This document shows positions 1 to 10,070 of a stretch of 64,000 nt of DNA, piece after piece. The stretch lies in contig OZ025652.1 in the NCBI GenBank assembly GCA_964019335.1, positions 62,001 through 126,000 on the forward strand, written 5' to 3'. The position numbers and the translations under genes are program-made. The first letter of the stretch is position 1. Every line of letters begins with the position of its first letter. The notes beneath the pieces are model-generated. The model was not told where the DNA came from, ran no database searches, and was given only the letters and a program-made list of their open reading frames with translations. This DNA is from Diplonema japonicum. Its lineage: Eukaryota > Euglenozoa > Diplonemea > Diplonemida > Diplonemidae.

Positions 1-1565
1 TTCCCGTCTGGTCAGCTGCCTTGGCACCTGGCATTCCGGGCAATTTTGGCATTCCCTTTCCTGGTGGCGGTGGGGGAGGGGGAGGGCCCTTGCCCGGCGG
101 CGGCGGGGCGCCCTTGCCAGGAGGCGGCGGAGGCGGAGCACCCCTACCCGGGGCTGGTGGTGGAGGCGGAGCACCTTTTCCCGGGGCTGGTGGTGGCGGC
201 GCTGCTTTAGGAACAGGTGGCTTGGGTGCTTCTACTACAGGAGCCGCTGGCGGGGGTGTAGGTGGCGTGTTCTTTTTCCCAGGACTGGGCCTTGGAGGCG
301 GTTCATCGTCTCCAGTCGCGTAAGCCGCAGGTTGCGATGGTCTTCGCTTGACTCCGAACCAACCCATCTTCAGGGTTTGTTGCTGTGGTGCAGGTGGTGC
401 CGCGGGCATCGTTCTGTCCTTCTTACCATCGTCCTTACCACCGGCAAGTACTTCCGCTGCAGCCGTTGAGTTGTAGTTCTGACTGAACACTCCTAAACCC
501 CTCCCGCCCTTCGCCTTATCTTTCTCTCTCAGCTTCAACTCCAACTCAACCTGTTGCAGTGTTTTCTTTTCCTGCTGCTCTCTGAAAATGTCGGTTTCTA
601 GCTTCTGCTGCTGGATGCTCATGTCCTCAAACAGCCTGTTCTGTTCGTCTAATGCCTTTTCGGCAGCTTGGTTCTGCATCATCAGCAGCACTTTGACCTG
701 CTGGAGGATATCGTGAAGCCCACCAGTGCCGTCACCGGTTCTGGAATGGTTACTTTTTTGTTAGTTACATACTCCTGTGCCATAGCAATATCGGTCTTCT
801 CTGCGTCGGGGAACATCTCCCTCAGCATTGGCTTTGAATCCTTGATCGTATTCTTTGCTTGGTGCAGGAGAAGCGCTGCCTTAATCTCATCGCCCTCGGT
901 CTGTGGTGCGGCGTAAAGAAAGAAACAATATACTATGGGCATACCTGCTTCAACGCGCCTTCTATCACATCCTTTGATCGGTCCTTGAAAATATCCCGTA
1001 GACGGCCAACGGCAGTCTGTAGTTTTTTCTCTTCTTCGATGCCCATGCCAGTGACAGTAAGAGCAAGGACTTTTTTTTTTCGCCTGGAGACTTTAGTGAG
1101 AGCGGATACAGAACAATGAATAAAAACTCGATTAAATAAGAAATCTACGGGAGAATGGCAGTGTTGCAGGCAAATAAAACAAAGGCCACAAACCTTTGAT
1201 CCCGTGGAATCCACGCTCGCTTTTTTCGCGGCAGGTTTTTTGCTCTTCAATTCTCGCTGAGTAACGACATGCTGTAATGCTTGCTCCGCCTGCTCCTCTG
1301 AATCAGTGGTGTTCAGAGCATGATCAACCTCTTTTTCCGTTGCACTTGGGAACTTCTTTACCAAGTTGCGCCGCCTGCCAAACCACTCCCGTGCAGCCAC
1401 GGGTTTCTTCTCTTCTTTTTGGGCCTCTTGGGAACCATTGAAGAGTAAGTCGGCAGCTGTGACAACATCGCCGTTGGCCTGCTGCACAGCTTGTATTATT
1501 TCCGCTTCCTTCACTTCGGGTAGCATTGAGCTGAGCTCCCGCACTTGCTGCGAGTAGTCGCTCAT
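1..1565 (-). CDS. CUE-repeat / coiled-coil / FH1-like protein (formin-like), 3' part outside window
   Basis: Likely actin-regulatory protein with ubiquitin-binding modules; partial, running off the left edge. The N-terminus, starting at the ATG at 1565, holds tandem CUE/UBA-like helices (LSSMLPEV..., KFPSATEKEV..., LRDIFKDRS..., LREMFPDAEK). A Gln/Glu-rich coiled coil follows, then a long proline tract of repeated PPPPP-GKG units of the formin FH1 type. The FH2 domain that would prove a formin would lie beyond position 1. Two phase-compatible introns are clear: 944-901 (44 nt) and 772-741 (32 nt, GTATGT donor, CTAAC branch-like motif, CAG end). A further intron starts at 1193, but its acceptor is unresolved: the best-looking site at about 1084 needs one base fewer in the ten-A run at 1071-1080, and a phase-correct CAG also occurs at 1017. 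The Gly-rich plus-strand frame at 21-323 is only the antisense of the proline tract. Confidence 0.7.
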
Positions 1566-1644
1566 TTGTGTAAATCCTTTTTATGTATACACGAGGCACA
1601 GAGCAAAACAGATGACGAACCAAAGTACTAACCGGAAGGAAACC

Positions 1645-3182
1645 TTAGTCTTCTGCATTCTCGTTCTGCCGCTGAAGGTTGTATCTTTTTTGAGCAGCTT
1701 TATGGATGGCCTGTGTGAGGTGTTGGTGAGTGCTTGTGTACATACCTTACTCTGATCAGGAAAGGACTCACGGATGGTATCAAAATCTTCCTTTCGCAAA
1801 ACAAACAAATCGCAAAATGAAGAGGTGACCACTGTAGCCGTGCGCCTACTATCATTGAACAGAAGTGCCACCTCACCGAAAAAGGAACCATCGCGGAGAG
1901 TGGCATAAACCACACGCTCCGAGGACTCCTTCGCTTCGCTGACGACCTGCACCTCGCCACGTGAGATGAAATACATCTCTCTTCCGACCTCACCTTTGCG
2001 CACTATGAAGCTGTCCGGAAGTAGCACAGTTGGGATGAGCTTCACAACCACTGCAGACTTGAACTGTTCATCGCATTCGTGGAACAGAGGTACCTTTGAG
2101 ATGATTTCCTTGTTCAGGAAGAGAGACACCTCCTCCTGGAGGTACCCTGGCAGCTCTTGGATAAGCCTTGCCTCATCGAGTCCCCTTCGAGACTGCCACA
2201 GGTATGTGTAATATCCCTTGATACGTGTCTGCATCTCTGTGGATATCTTGCGGTAGCGCATGTAGTCGTTCACGGCATCCATCTTCTGGCGGAATGCTGC
2301 CCCGGAAGAGTCCAGGTTCTGTACCAGCGATCCCAAGGTGCCAATCACACCGACATTTCCAGCGACACCCACCACAACGGTCACAAGGGAGAATATGATC
2401 TGCAAGTCAGACTGCGGCAAGATAGACCCGTAGCCCGTCATCATGGTGAGTGTCCAATACACACCTAGCAAGAAACGGTACCCGGAAGGCTCGGAGAGGA
2501 GCCCTGGCTGTTGCGTCCAATACCATGTGTGACTCGTCTCGCCGTCGCTCCATATCACCAAGTTCCATACGCAGCCTAGCCAGTAGATCAACCATATGAT
2601 CAGAACAGTGAACCGGAATACCCTCTGCGCGTTATGTCCGATCTGTAGAATCTCCCCCAACTCGTCGAAATACCACGACAACTTCAACACACGGATCATC
2701 TTGTTGAGTCGAAACGCCGGGTGAAGTAACCCCTTCGACAAACCGAACCCCACCAGGTCTAATGGAATAATTGCTATCAGCTCTACGATGGCCTGCCTGC
2801 TTCTAATGTTAATTAGAACATTGCTAACTCGTAGTTCATTTTTTTCTTCTGTTGAAAAGTAATTGATTTGTGGCATGCACACCTACGCCTTTTGGCGGCC
2901 GCATCACGTTGCAGAAAAACTCAAATATCATAATAATGTCGAGCAAGAGGTCGATGAGCACCTCTATCAAGGAGGCAGGGGTGTTGAGACATACTCTGCA
3001 GGTGGCAAGTGTAACAAGTCGGTGGCATACCTAAATGGTACAGAGGCAAGGTTGTACAGCGCAATACAGAAGACAAGTTTCTTCCACCACGAAGGCCGGT
3101 TGCCGATGAATAGGACGAGCTTGTTGGGTTTTGCAATGAGCTCTTCACTGCTTGTAGAACGGGCGGAGTCTTGCAACGACAT
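1645..3182 (-). CDS. Cyclic-nucleotide-gated / HCN-like potassium channel
   Basis: Voltage-gated-type cation channel with a C-terminal cyclic-nucleotide-binding domain, expected in the plasma or flagellar membrane. Exons are 3182-3031, 2995-2883, 2848-1746 and 1710-1645; the introns are 35, 34 and 35 nt, and the joined frame gives 477 aa. Removing the first intron restores a continuous S1-S2 region (SVPFR joined to VCLNT). S4 contains LNKMIRVLKL, with few positive charges. The pore carries TMMTGYGS, a potassium-type GYG filter. After S6 come a C-linker and a CNBD with the phosphate-cassette pattern FFGEVALL...RRTATV. The N-terminus before S1 is only about 30 residues, much shorter than in animal HCN or CNG channels. 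A strong pyrimidine tract and CACAG at 3213 precede the ATG by 30 nt and leave no room for further upstream exons before the next gene. Confidence 0.9.
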
Positions 3183-3212
3183 AACTGCAACCCTCCCTTC
3201 GTCCCTGCTTGG

Positions 3213-3245
3213 CTGTGAGTACAGATAAAAAGAACAAGAAAAAGA
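3213..3245 (-). promoter_or_regulatory. Predicted trans-splice acceptor of the channel gene
   Basis: On the sense strand, a pyrimidine-rich run of about 30 nt ends in CTCACAG at 3213, 30 nt before the ATG at 3182 and only some 45 nt after the stop of the upstream gene. This is the arrangement expected for spliced-leader addition between genes of a polycistronic unit. No spliced-leader RNA gene is present in the window, so the role is inferred. Confidence 0.5.
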
Positions 3246-3258
3246 AGCATAAGTAACA

Positions 3259-4485
3259 TCAAACTAACTTCTCGCTTAAGAAATCTCGGATCAATCTATT
3301 CAAGTCGCTGCATGGCTGTACACCATACTTAACCATGTCTCCTTCTAACCTGCTAACAAAGCTACGATCCCCGACGTTGACAGCAACGGACATCAAATGT
3401 GTGTACACTTGTAGAAACGGCTTGTTGTGCTCAAGATACCCTTCATAGATGTCACATGCCAAGACGTAGTACCTGCAGTCCCTTCCGGTCACTGCATCGC
3501 AGGCCGCCTTCAACGCACGAACTTGCGTCTGGCGATCTGCTTGGATGCCGTGCTCTGCCATATCGACTAGTATTCGTAATGCCTCGTCTGTCCTGCCGGC
3601 CTTGAGATTCAGTGTCATAAGTGCTCTAAAAGTTTGAATGTTCAGCTTGATGTGTGCCTCAGCTGCCTTACAGAGAATGTTCTCAGCTCCTTGCACGTCC
3701 ACTGATGCGATGCACGCCCTGAGCACCAGATTCACTGTCATGGAATTCATGCCTATCTTTGAACTGCGCATCATATCCCACACGGTCTGCGCTGCCGCGT
3801 ACGCCGTGCAGCAGTAAAGCAAGGCATGGTACTCTGCGGTACCCATGCGGGTTCCGGCAGCACGAGCGCTTTTATACAGTACCCAGGCTTCTTTCTCTTT
3901 TCCCAGCTTACTCAAAGCTCGCAGCTGCGGTGCAAGTGCCTGGTCATCAATCGAGTATCCGTCTGCGTTGGCTCTCTCGGTCCACACAGCACAGTTCTCC
4001 GGGTCCACCTCACTGCTAGCTAAGATGAAATAAAGATACGACACGCGCGTGGGCATAAGGCGCTCTTTACGGAGTAGCCTTCCCATCTGTAGCACCCCCC
4101 GGTACTTTTTCCAACGGAACATCCTTTCGATAACAATGGCGTATCCATATTGGTCCACTATGGCCCCTTCTCTGTACAGCTTCTGCAGCTCTTTGAGTAA
4201 GACACTCACTGCAATTGACATTTTAGTCTCTTTTTCTCTTTCATGCATTTCACGTTTCCATCCTTTCTCCAGTTCCGCGCTGAGATGAACCAAGTAAGCA
4301 GCTGACCTAGAGCTGCGCCATCCCAATGCATATCCATCTGCCACAGTTTCTCGTCTGGACGTCTTGGACTTGCTCGTGTATAGTACTGTGTCCTTTTCCC
4401 TTCTGAGATGCTTCAAGAGTGAAGCCCCTGTGCGGTGCTTTACTGAGGCGGTGTTAACAGCATTTTGAATGTATTTCTTGTTCAT
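3259..4485 (-). CDS. Pentatricopeptide-repeat (PPR) protein, probably mitochondrial
   Basis: Single-exon gene encoding 408 aa. The N-terminus is very basic and Ser/Thr-rich (MNKKYIQNAV...), compatible with mitochondrial import. The body is all alpha-helical, with recognisable 35-residue PPR units between about residues 210 and 345: TAEYHALLYCCTAY..., NSMTVNLVLRACIA..., NIQTFRALMTLNLKAGRTDEALRIL. PPR proteins bind organellar RNA and act in processing, stability or translation; in euglenozoans many are also mitoribosome subunits. The target cannot be read from the sequence. The start is chosen because CTCTTTTTATACAG lies about 22 nt upstream, as expected of a trans-splice site. The internal Met of MSIAVSVLL is an alternative but would discard a plausible targeting sequence. 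Confidence 0.8.
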   Translation of the reverse strand: MNKKYIQNAVNTASVKHRTGASLLKHLRREKDTVLYTSKSKTSRRETVADGYALGWRSSRSAAYLVHLSAELEKGWKREMHEREKETKMSIAVSVLLKELQKLYREGAIVDQYGYAIVIERMFRWKKYRGVLQMGRLLRKERLMPTRVSYLYFILASSEVDPENCAVWTERANADGYSIDDQALAPQLRALSKLGKEKEAWVLYKSARAAGTRMGTAEYHALLYCCTAYAAAQTVWDMMRSSKIGMNSMTVNLVLRACIASVDVQGAENILCKAAEAHIKLNIQTFRALMTLNLKAGRTDEALRILVDMAEHGIQADRQTQVRALKAACDAVTGRDCRYYVLACDIYEGYLEHNKPFLQVYTHLMSVAVNVGDRSFVSRLEGDMVKYGVQPCSDLNRLIRDFLSEKLV

Positions 4486-4564
4486 TGATACATGGAGCCT
4501 ATCTGCGCTGTATAAAAAGAGGAGTCAGCATCCAAAACTATTCAACGTGTTAACAACCACTGCT

Positions 4565-5001
4565 CTACTGCTCGAAGATCCCGAGTGCCTTAAGCTCCTT
4601 AATCAATCTGCTCTCAAGATGCTTGCCAAGCAGGGGATCCTCCGTCAGATCTATCATAGGTGCCGGTGAAGGGGTTGCATACCTTGTTTCAAGCTCCATG
4701 CAAAGTGAACCATTTTGTCCTTCAGTCGTTTTGATATTCTGTTCCCAATAAGCATCCCAAAGTCGCTACGTGCGGTGTCTATCAGTTTCGAACAGGAGGG
4801 CATTGGGTCGCTGCCACGTGTTGCGTGTGCCGTGAGGTTGGCTAGCAAAGGAGCATCACCCACCCATATCCACACACACCTCCGTATCTCCATGATCCTA
4901 AACGACACACGAACCGTGTTGTCAAAGAAACCCTCTTCGAAATCGTGGATCAATACTCCTGTGCCGCTCTCAGGCACTGCTTCCATCATGTTTCCCTCCA
5001 T
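4565..5001 (-). CDS. PSMG4: Proteasome assembly chaperone 4 (PSMG4/PAC4-like)
   Basis: Small chaperone of the PAC3/PAC4 type, which helps build the alpha ring of the 20S proteasome in the cytosol. Two exons, 5001-4683 and 4650-4565, are separated by a 32-nt phase-1 intron and give 134 aa, close to the about 123 aa of animal PSMG4. The family pattern is visible in order: IHDFEEGFFDNTVRVSF, then CVWIWVGDAPLLANL, then RISKRLKDKMVHFAWSL. After splicing the C-terminal helix PLLGKHLESRLIKEL follows, corresponding to the LLVENRI region of the human protein. The ATG at 5001 is preceded by CTTTCACAG at 5012, a likely trans-splice acceptor. The gene begins only 65 bp after the end of the uS5m gene. Identification rests on pattern similarity in a fast-evolving family. 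Confidence 0.75.
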
Positions 5002-5011
5002 GCTCTGCGTG

Positions 5012-5025
5012 CTGTGAAAGCAAGT
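5012..5025 (-). promoter_or_regulatory. Predicted trans-splice acceptor of the PSMG4-like gene
   Basis: Sense-strand TTGCTTTCACAG ends at 5012, 10 nt before the ATG at 5001. It sits in the 65-bp spacer after uS5m, too short for an independent promoter of normal size. Role inferred from position and composition. Confidence 0.45.
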
Positions 5026-5066
5026 GCTACATTGACTAATATAAATACACTGAACACTAACCTTTA

Positions 5067-6538
5067 TCAAGCATGTGCCAACCATTCTTCTCTTGATGCA
5101 GTCTGGTGGCCCTTTGTCCACGCAGGCACATAAGCATTCTGCACGTTGTTAATATCACTCGTAAACCTAGCAAACGAATCACTCTCGTTGCTCTCCAGGT
5201 TAAGGTATGGCTTGTTATGCTTCCCTGTGACAGGTTTCACTCTTTTTATTGCAGCGCATACCATATCTCTCCACCCCTGCGTCCAGCCTAAAGGTCTCTT
5301 GCGACGCGATCTTACCGAACTCGCTATCCTGTGTCCCTGCGAAATACTTTTTCTTCAAATAGTCAGGCATCCTGTTATCGATCACTCTGTTAGGGGGGAG
5401 GAAGCCTGTACGCCCCTCGGGCGACATCTCGAACATTCCCCTCCTCCGCCTGGTCTGCTCGTAGTATGTGAACAGTGGCTTCACTGTGCTCGAGAGTGTC
5501 ATCCCCCTCTGCTGTGCAATCACCTTCGGGCTGCGGATCTGAGAATGGGTTCTTATCTTCTCTTTATGCATACCGAACGCATCGCCGAGAACAGCGTCAT
5601 TAATCGTTTGTACTTCTTGTGTTTTCTTTTCTTGATTTGCACCATAGCACCCTTCAGGCCAAAACCATTCATCACATCGGCAACGAGAGGAGAGCAGGAG
5701 AGGGTACGTGCTGGGAGGATCTGGACTTTTGTTCGGTTGAACTCGGCGTAGATAGGGTGGGGTACAGTCCACATGTCCTTGTCAATAGCTATCAAGTTTC
5801 CAAAGGCATTTTGGATGCCTTCATTCCGCGCTAGGTCGTAGCTCTGGGCTTCGCCGATTCCTAACCCAGCCACGCCATTCCCGTTGGATACCACGACAGT
5901 CACCATGATCCGCCAATACCTCCCGCCCTTCATCCACAGACCGACACGCCTCACGTCCACCTCTAACACCTCAAACGGCGTGAGTGGCTCGCCCTCCGCC
6001 TTCGCGTACCACTCAGGTTTACTCCAAAAACTCTTTCCTTGCTCTGCTCTTGCTGCAACGTTTCTGATGGGTGCCGGCATTCTAGACAGCGGGTGGTTGT
6101 CGGGGAACAGCTCAGGAGTGACCCACGGTTTTGCTTCGTAGGAACCTGCAAACTCCGGCGCCACGGGCTTGTTGATAAGTCCATGCTCCTTGGGGTCGGT
6201 GCTGTTGATGGGCCCCGGCTGGAAGTAAACAGAGGTAGGGAGCTTGTTGGCAAAGTCTCCCCACTGTACCTTCCGTATTGCGTTGGCGGTAGAAGAACCG
6301 GGGCGGAAGTTATCTAGTCTCAGATGTCTCGCCGTGTGCTTTGTCTGCGTCCAGCCCCCTACATCATGGTATGCTGTCGCCTTTGTCTGGTGCGGCTTGT
6401 GCAGGGCATGTCCGTACCCGAACCTCGATGACTGTTGATTTAATATTGTTGTTTTCTGATGCAACATACTCTCTGAACTCCCCATTTGAACGGGAAACCA
6501 CCTCCCTTCAGAAGAACCTTTGTCGGCCCTCCCGACAT
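5067..6538 (-). CDS. Mitochondrial small-subunit ribosomal protein uS5m
   Basis: Subunit of the mitochondrial small ribosomal subunit, near the mRNA entry side and decoding centre. Exons 6538-6470, 6431-5574, 5538-5262 and 5224-5067 (introns 38, 35 and 37 nt) join in frame to 453 aa. The S5 core begins near residue 180: VRRVGLWMKGGRYWRIMVTV, then NGNGVAGLGIGEA, followed by the second half with KVQILPARTLSC and VMNGFGLKGAMVQI. These match the GGR, G-N-G-x-x-G-x-G and PA-x-G patterns of bacterial and mitochondrial S5. Long N- and C-terminal extensions flank the core, typical of protist mitoribosomes. The start at 6538 (MSGGPTKVLLKGGG) is preferred over the ATG at 6593 because a pyrimidine tract ending ACACCAG lies between them and because intron removal from this frame gives one continuous protein. 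Confidence 0.88.
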
Positions 6539-6625
6539 CTTCTATGGTGTTTTGCACCTGGTGTGTAGTATGAGGAGGAAAAGGCGGCAACAATTACTAA
6601 TCGTGCATCGTGCATCTATTATTGC

Positions 6626-7647
6626 CTACAAGATATTCGACATCTCAGCACTGTGCCCCATGTCTTTTCTTTCTCGTTCTTTCGATCTTATCAAGGCGGC
6701 CACCTGAGCAATTTGCATTTGCAACACAACCCATACCTGGCTGGGGACCATCCCGACAAAGACCTCTTTTATATTGTTTTTACCACCCTGATCAAATGGA
6801 CTTCTGCCTTTTGTGTATTTTAGGTCTTCGTGAGTCGTTTTATTTGATACAATCACTGAAGTGTTTTTTTGATAAGATGGCAGAGGGTACATACGTGAAG
6901 TATGGTAACAGCACAAACCCCCTACACAGCATAGTATGCACAAAGTGTAAAGCAGGATGATTGGTGCTATGTAGTGCCTGCGCGAAGCACCAGAAAACAA
7001 ACGTGAAACATAATTCTATTAGTGTAAAGTGTAATGTGAAGTGGCGTAGTGCATACGTCGTCCTCTTCGTCGCTGGAAGCGTTGATTAGCTCCACAATGC
7101 AGAAGACACACACAAAGACGGCCAATATGGAGGTAGATGCTAAGAAAGCTACGAAATATCTATAATTCCTCTTCCCTATGCAAGTTCCTGTCCATGGGCA
7201 ATGGTGGTCAAAGCGCAGAACGCAGTTATTGCAATCTTGGCAGTGCGAAGTCCTTTCCGGCCTCCAGATGTGGCAAGTTGTGCACCACTTACGTGTCTTG
7301 CCATCTATCACTCTCTCATACTCCGCAGGTGTCACCTCGGGTGCGGGCCGCTTGGGAATAATGCCGGGGTCAGTGGAGGCAGTTTTTAGCAGGCTCCCTA
7401 TGGACACGATGTATAGAACAATGGAAAATGCGAGAGTAGCAGGGTGCTGCACGATAAAGATCAGGAACAGCAGCATGGGAATGCTAATCATAGTAACGGA
7501 GCACGAGAGTACCCTGACGTCGGGCCCCATGACAATGTCTCCCGAACAGAATATCGTAGTCTCGCCGAAATCCTCTAATTGCTCTCCCGACGATTCTATC
7601 GCAGGCTCTTCGCACTCATCGTGCTGGATCGAGTCTACATCTTCCAT
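6626..7647 (-). CDS. DHHC-type protein S-acyltransferase (first copy)
   Basis: Integral membrane enzyme that transfers palmitate to cysteines of substrate proteins. Exons 7647-7057, 7015-6895, 6855-6737 and 6703-6626 (introns 41, 39 and 33 nt) give 302 aa. The Cys-rich domain reads CTTCHIWRPERTSHC, then NNCVLRFDHHCPWTGTCIGKRNY, with an intact DHHC. Two hydrophobic segments precede it (around VTMISIPMLLFLIFIV and LAFSIVLYIVSIGSL) and two follow. Splicing restores the fourth segment and the downstream TTHEDLK (TTxE) motif and NPFD-like SPFDQGGKNN region. The start at 7647 follows ATTTCAG at 7653. The ATG at 7713 would put 22 residues across this presumed splice site, so it is rejected. Confidence 0.9.
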
Positions 7648-7652
7648 TTTTA

Positions 7653-7670
7653 CTGAAATGATATAGGTGT
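7653..7670 (-). promoter_or_regulatory. Predicted trans-splice acceptor of DHHC gene 1
   Basis: Sense-strand CACCTATATCATTTCAG ends at 7653, 6 nt before the chosen ATG at 7647. Its position decides the start codon. Role inferred. Confidence 0.45.
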
Positions 7671-7696
7671 TCACAAAACAAAACGGAATACAGGTC

Positions 7697-8441
7697 CTAC
7701 TTGGCCTTGCCATGCAGCATGGTGTTCAACAAGCTCGCAAGCTGCGTGTGATTTATCACTTGGAGGTCATCATACCTGGTTGTTGGAATTCTTCAAGAAC
7801 TTCATCTCTTCGTCGAACTTTATTTTCTCCTCTTTTGTCTTGTCCTTACCTGTTCTTGAGATTTCTTCGCACTTCAATTGCAAGTCTTCGTTTTCAAGTT
7901 CCAAGACAGCCACGCGAGCCTCCGCCTGTTTCAGTCTCTCATCCAGGTCCTCCTTGCCTTGTTCGGACTCGACAGCTTTCCGTGTTCCAAATGCAATGCT
8001 TGACTCGAACATCGTGCGATAGGCGTTAATGGTCTGCCGCAGATCATCCCGCACTCTGAGCATGAGCACCCCCCTCTCAGGGCTGTCTACAGTGATCTCT
8101 CTTATCAGCTCATCGAAGGTCTGCGCGTAGAGCTCCTGCCTCACTGGGCACACACCAGAATCGCGGGCACGCCGATTCCTCAGCTCGCTGTCTAACTGCT
8201 CTTGTAGGTTAATCACATCCAGCCTTGTCGCTGGGGTAGCTGAGGGCACCTGTGTCCACTTCACACCTCCCTCCGTCCACTCCCTTGCGGGAATGATCGA
8301 CTTCAATATATCGCTCGTCGGCAGCTTCCTTCTTCTCCTCTCTGTCCCCCCAGCACCCCCTGTGTACCCTCCTTGCGGTTTCTTCTCAGTGTACACCACG
8401 GGGTTTTCATATCTTACGAGCGTTGTCCCCAGCTCCGCCAT
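7697..8441 (-). CDS. DNALI1: Axonemal dynein light intermediate chain p28 (DNALI1)
   Basis: p28 light chain of single-headed inner-arm dyneins, acting in flagellar axonemes. Two exons, 8441-7776 and 7741-7697, with a 34-nt phase-0 intron, give 236 aa. The family signature is strong: CPVRQELYAQTFDELIREIT, SPERGVLMLRVRDDLRQTI, then AYRTMFESSIAFGTRKA. A C-terminal coiled coil follows (residues about 160-225), ending in FLKNSNNQ joined to LASLLNTML after splicing, as in other p28 proteins. The N-terminal YENPVVYTEKK also fits. The start at 8441 (MAELGTTL) is chosen because CACACTGCAG ends 3 nt upstream; an earlier ATG at 8471 would lie before that AG. Its presence shows the organism builds motile flagella with inner arms. 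Confidence 0.93.
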
Positions 8442-8792
8442 CGTCTGCAGTGTGGTGTTCATGCATGACACGTGAGGTATGTAGAATACAATAGGAAAAA
8501 CACTTCTGAATTAGCAACACTCGTGACTGTATAAGATCAATTATTCGCTGTTTGTCGCAATTTAGTCCCAGCTTAAAAGTGGCAAAAAAAAAAAGAAGTA
8601 CCTTCATCACTCTTGAATTCAGGCTATATTCACGCTAAATAAAAGAAACCTAAAAACCACCCCAAAAAGATGCTGATTAGGACCCATGCAGAAGTGCCTA
8701 AGTCGCAGAGGTAAAAAACTGATCTGTTTTTGGTTTTGATAACCTTTGTGACAGCGACAAAAAGCGAATAATCGACCATATATTTACACTGC
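8442..8792. other. Spacer between the p28 and mL38 genes
   Basis: About 350 bp, AT-rich on the sense strand, with short poly-A and poly-T runs (for example the A run at 8584-8595). It should hold the mL38 3' UTR and polyadenylation region followed by the pyrimidine tract and AG used for p28. I see no further gene here. Confidence 0.5.
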
Positions 8793-10070
8793 CTACATGT
8801 AACTCTTGTTGGAACGGTCCCACCTGTAGCTGTCTGCGCTCTCGACACCACCGAAGGGTTGCTTGCCTGCCATGTAGCGCTCCCGCCTTTCAAAGTTGGC
8901 GGTGTCATTCAAGATGTCGGGGGGCGTCCACATGGGCTCGGGTTCCTTGTTGTCTTTGTACCACGTGGCAACCTCGTAGTCGAAGGATGTGTGGAAGAAA
9001 GTCAGCGCCACAGGGCTAGGGCCGATAGTGTCCTGCACAGGTTTCATAATGCTGTACATAGGTGCTGACTTGTTGTCGGAGTGGAGGAAGAAGCGTCTCC
9101 TCTCTTTAAGAGAAGCCTGCTGCTCTTTGGCATCGATTTTGCTTTGCTGTTTGTAGAGCGCGAAAGTGTACCGGAGCAGACCAGCGTCTTCTGAAGGAAG
9201 GGGCATGAGGTATCGCAATACACAGTCGCCACTCTGAGTAACATCTGCCCTACCACCCTTGGGCTTAATGTTGCTTACAACCCAGTGCAGCGTGTGACCT
9301 TCTTCGGGGTCTGCCCGGAAGGGGTAGTCGGGTGTTGACATGACTAGTGTGTAGTAAGCATCGTCGTCGAGGCCGTCGTCGGGGATCATGACGCGGGGCT
9401 GCTGCAGCGTGTGCTTGAGTTCAATGACGTTCCCCATGTGTACAGAGCGCCAGTAGTGCCTTGCAGAGTCGTCGCCGTAGGTGACATTCACATTGAAGTC
9501 GGAGAGCACGTTGGGGAAGATGGAGAACAGCAAGTGCTTTTGTAGGAACTTCCTCACCTTGTCTTGGTTTTCAAAACTTCTCCACTCTGTGTTGGAGAGC
9601 ATCCTTGCGTCTACCTCGGGCACCCTCGGGTATTGCACCTTGCCCAAGTCCTTGGCGTTCAACGAAATCACTTGGACAGGACGCTGCTCTATCTCAGGCA
9701 TAAACCTTCCATTTGTAAAGTGGTACCCGTCCCAGTAGTCTCCACCCTTTTTACCGAAGCCTTCAAGATCACTGGAGTTCTTGTGTATCAAGGATGGTGT
9801 GTCGTCTTCTGACGTCCACTTCAATTCTGAGTACCTCTGCGGCTCTATCGTTGTCCTCTCCGTTGACGTGTTCACTTTCCCTTTCTTAACAATCACCTGC
9901 CCATGTGGGCGGTAATGTGTGGAGTACGCCATAATTGGGCATGTCTTGGTTACTCCCGCCCACAACCTACGCCTCGGTGGTGCGCCTGTCTTACTCTTCT
10001 GTGTTGTGGAGCCTGTCCTAACCTTCGCGTTGTAGGTCTTCAACAGGACGCTGGTGTTGCGCATCGCCAT
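8793..10070 (-). CDS. Mitochondrial large-subunit ribosomal protein mL38 (PEBP fold)
   Basis: Single exon, 425 aa. The centre and C-terminus carry a phosphatidylethanolamine-binding-protein fold as in mL38: YTLVMSTPDYPFRADPEEGH, then LHWVVSNI, then VLRYLMPLPSEDAGLLRYTF, with ALYKQQSKID and PVALTFFHTSFDYEVATWY further on. These correspond to the T-N-x-D...LHWLLTNI and F..C.WD segments of mL38. A basic N-terminus (SVLLKTYNAKVRTGSTTQK) fits mitochondrial import. A cytosolic PEBP/RKIP would be about 190 aa without these extensions, so mL38 is favoured. The ATG at 10070 lies shortly after AAAACAG. Together with uS5m and the PPR protein this shows a translating mitochondrion. Confidence 0.82.
   Translation of the reverse strand: MAMRNTSVLLKTYNAKVRTGSTTQKSKTGAPPRRRLWAGVTKTCPIMAYSTHYRPHGQVIVKKGKVNTSTERTTIEPQRYSELKWTSEDDTPSLIHKNSSDLEGFGKKGGDYWDGYHFTNGRFMPEIEQRPVQVISLNAKDLGKVQYPRVPEVDARMLSNTEWRSFENQDKVRKFLQKHLLFSIFPNVLSDFNVNVTYGDDSARHYWRSVHMGNVIELKHTLQQPRVMIPDDGLDDDAYYTLVMSTPDYPFRADPEEGHTLHWVVSNIKPKGGRADVTQSGDCVLRYLMPLPSEDAGLLRYTFALYKQQSKIDAKEQQASLKERRRFFLHSDNKSAPMYSIMKPVQDTIGPSPVALTFFHTSFDYEVATWYKDNKEPEPMWTPPDILNDTANFERRERYMAGKQPFGGVESADSYRWDRSNKSYM

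Noticed and set aside
21-323. Gly-rich plus-strand frame at the left edge
   Set aside because: It is the reverse complement of the FH1-like proline tract.
2967-3030. 31-nt intron starting at the GTATGT at 2994 in the channel gene
   Set aside because: It breaks the frame; the 35-nt intron 3030-2996 keeps the frame and gives a proper S1-S2 sequence.
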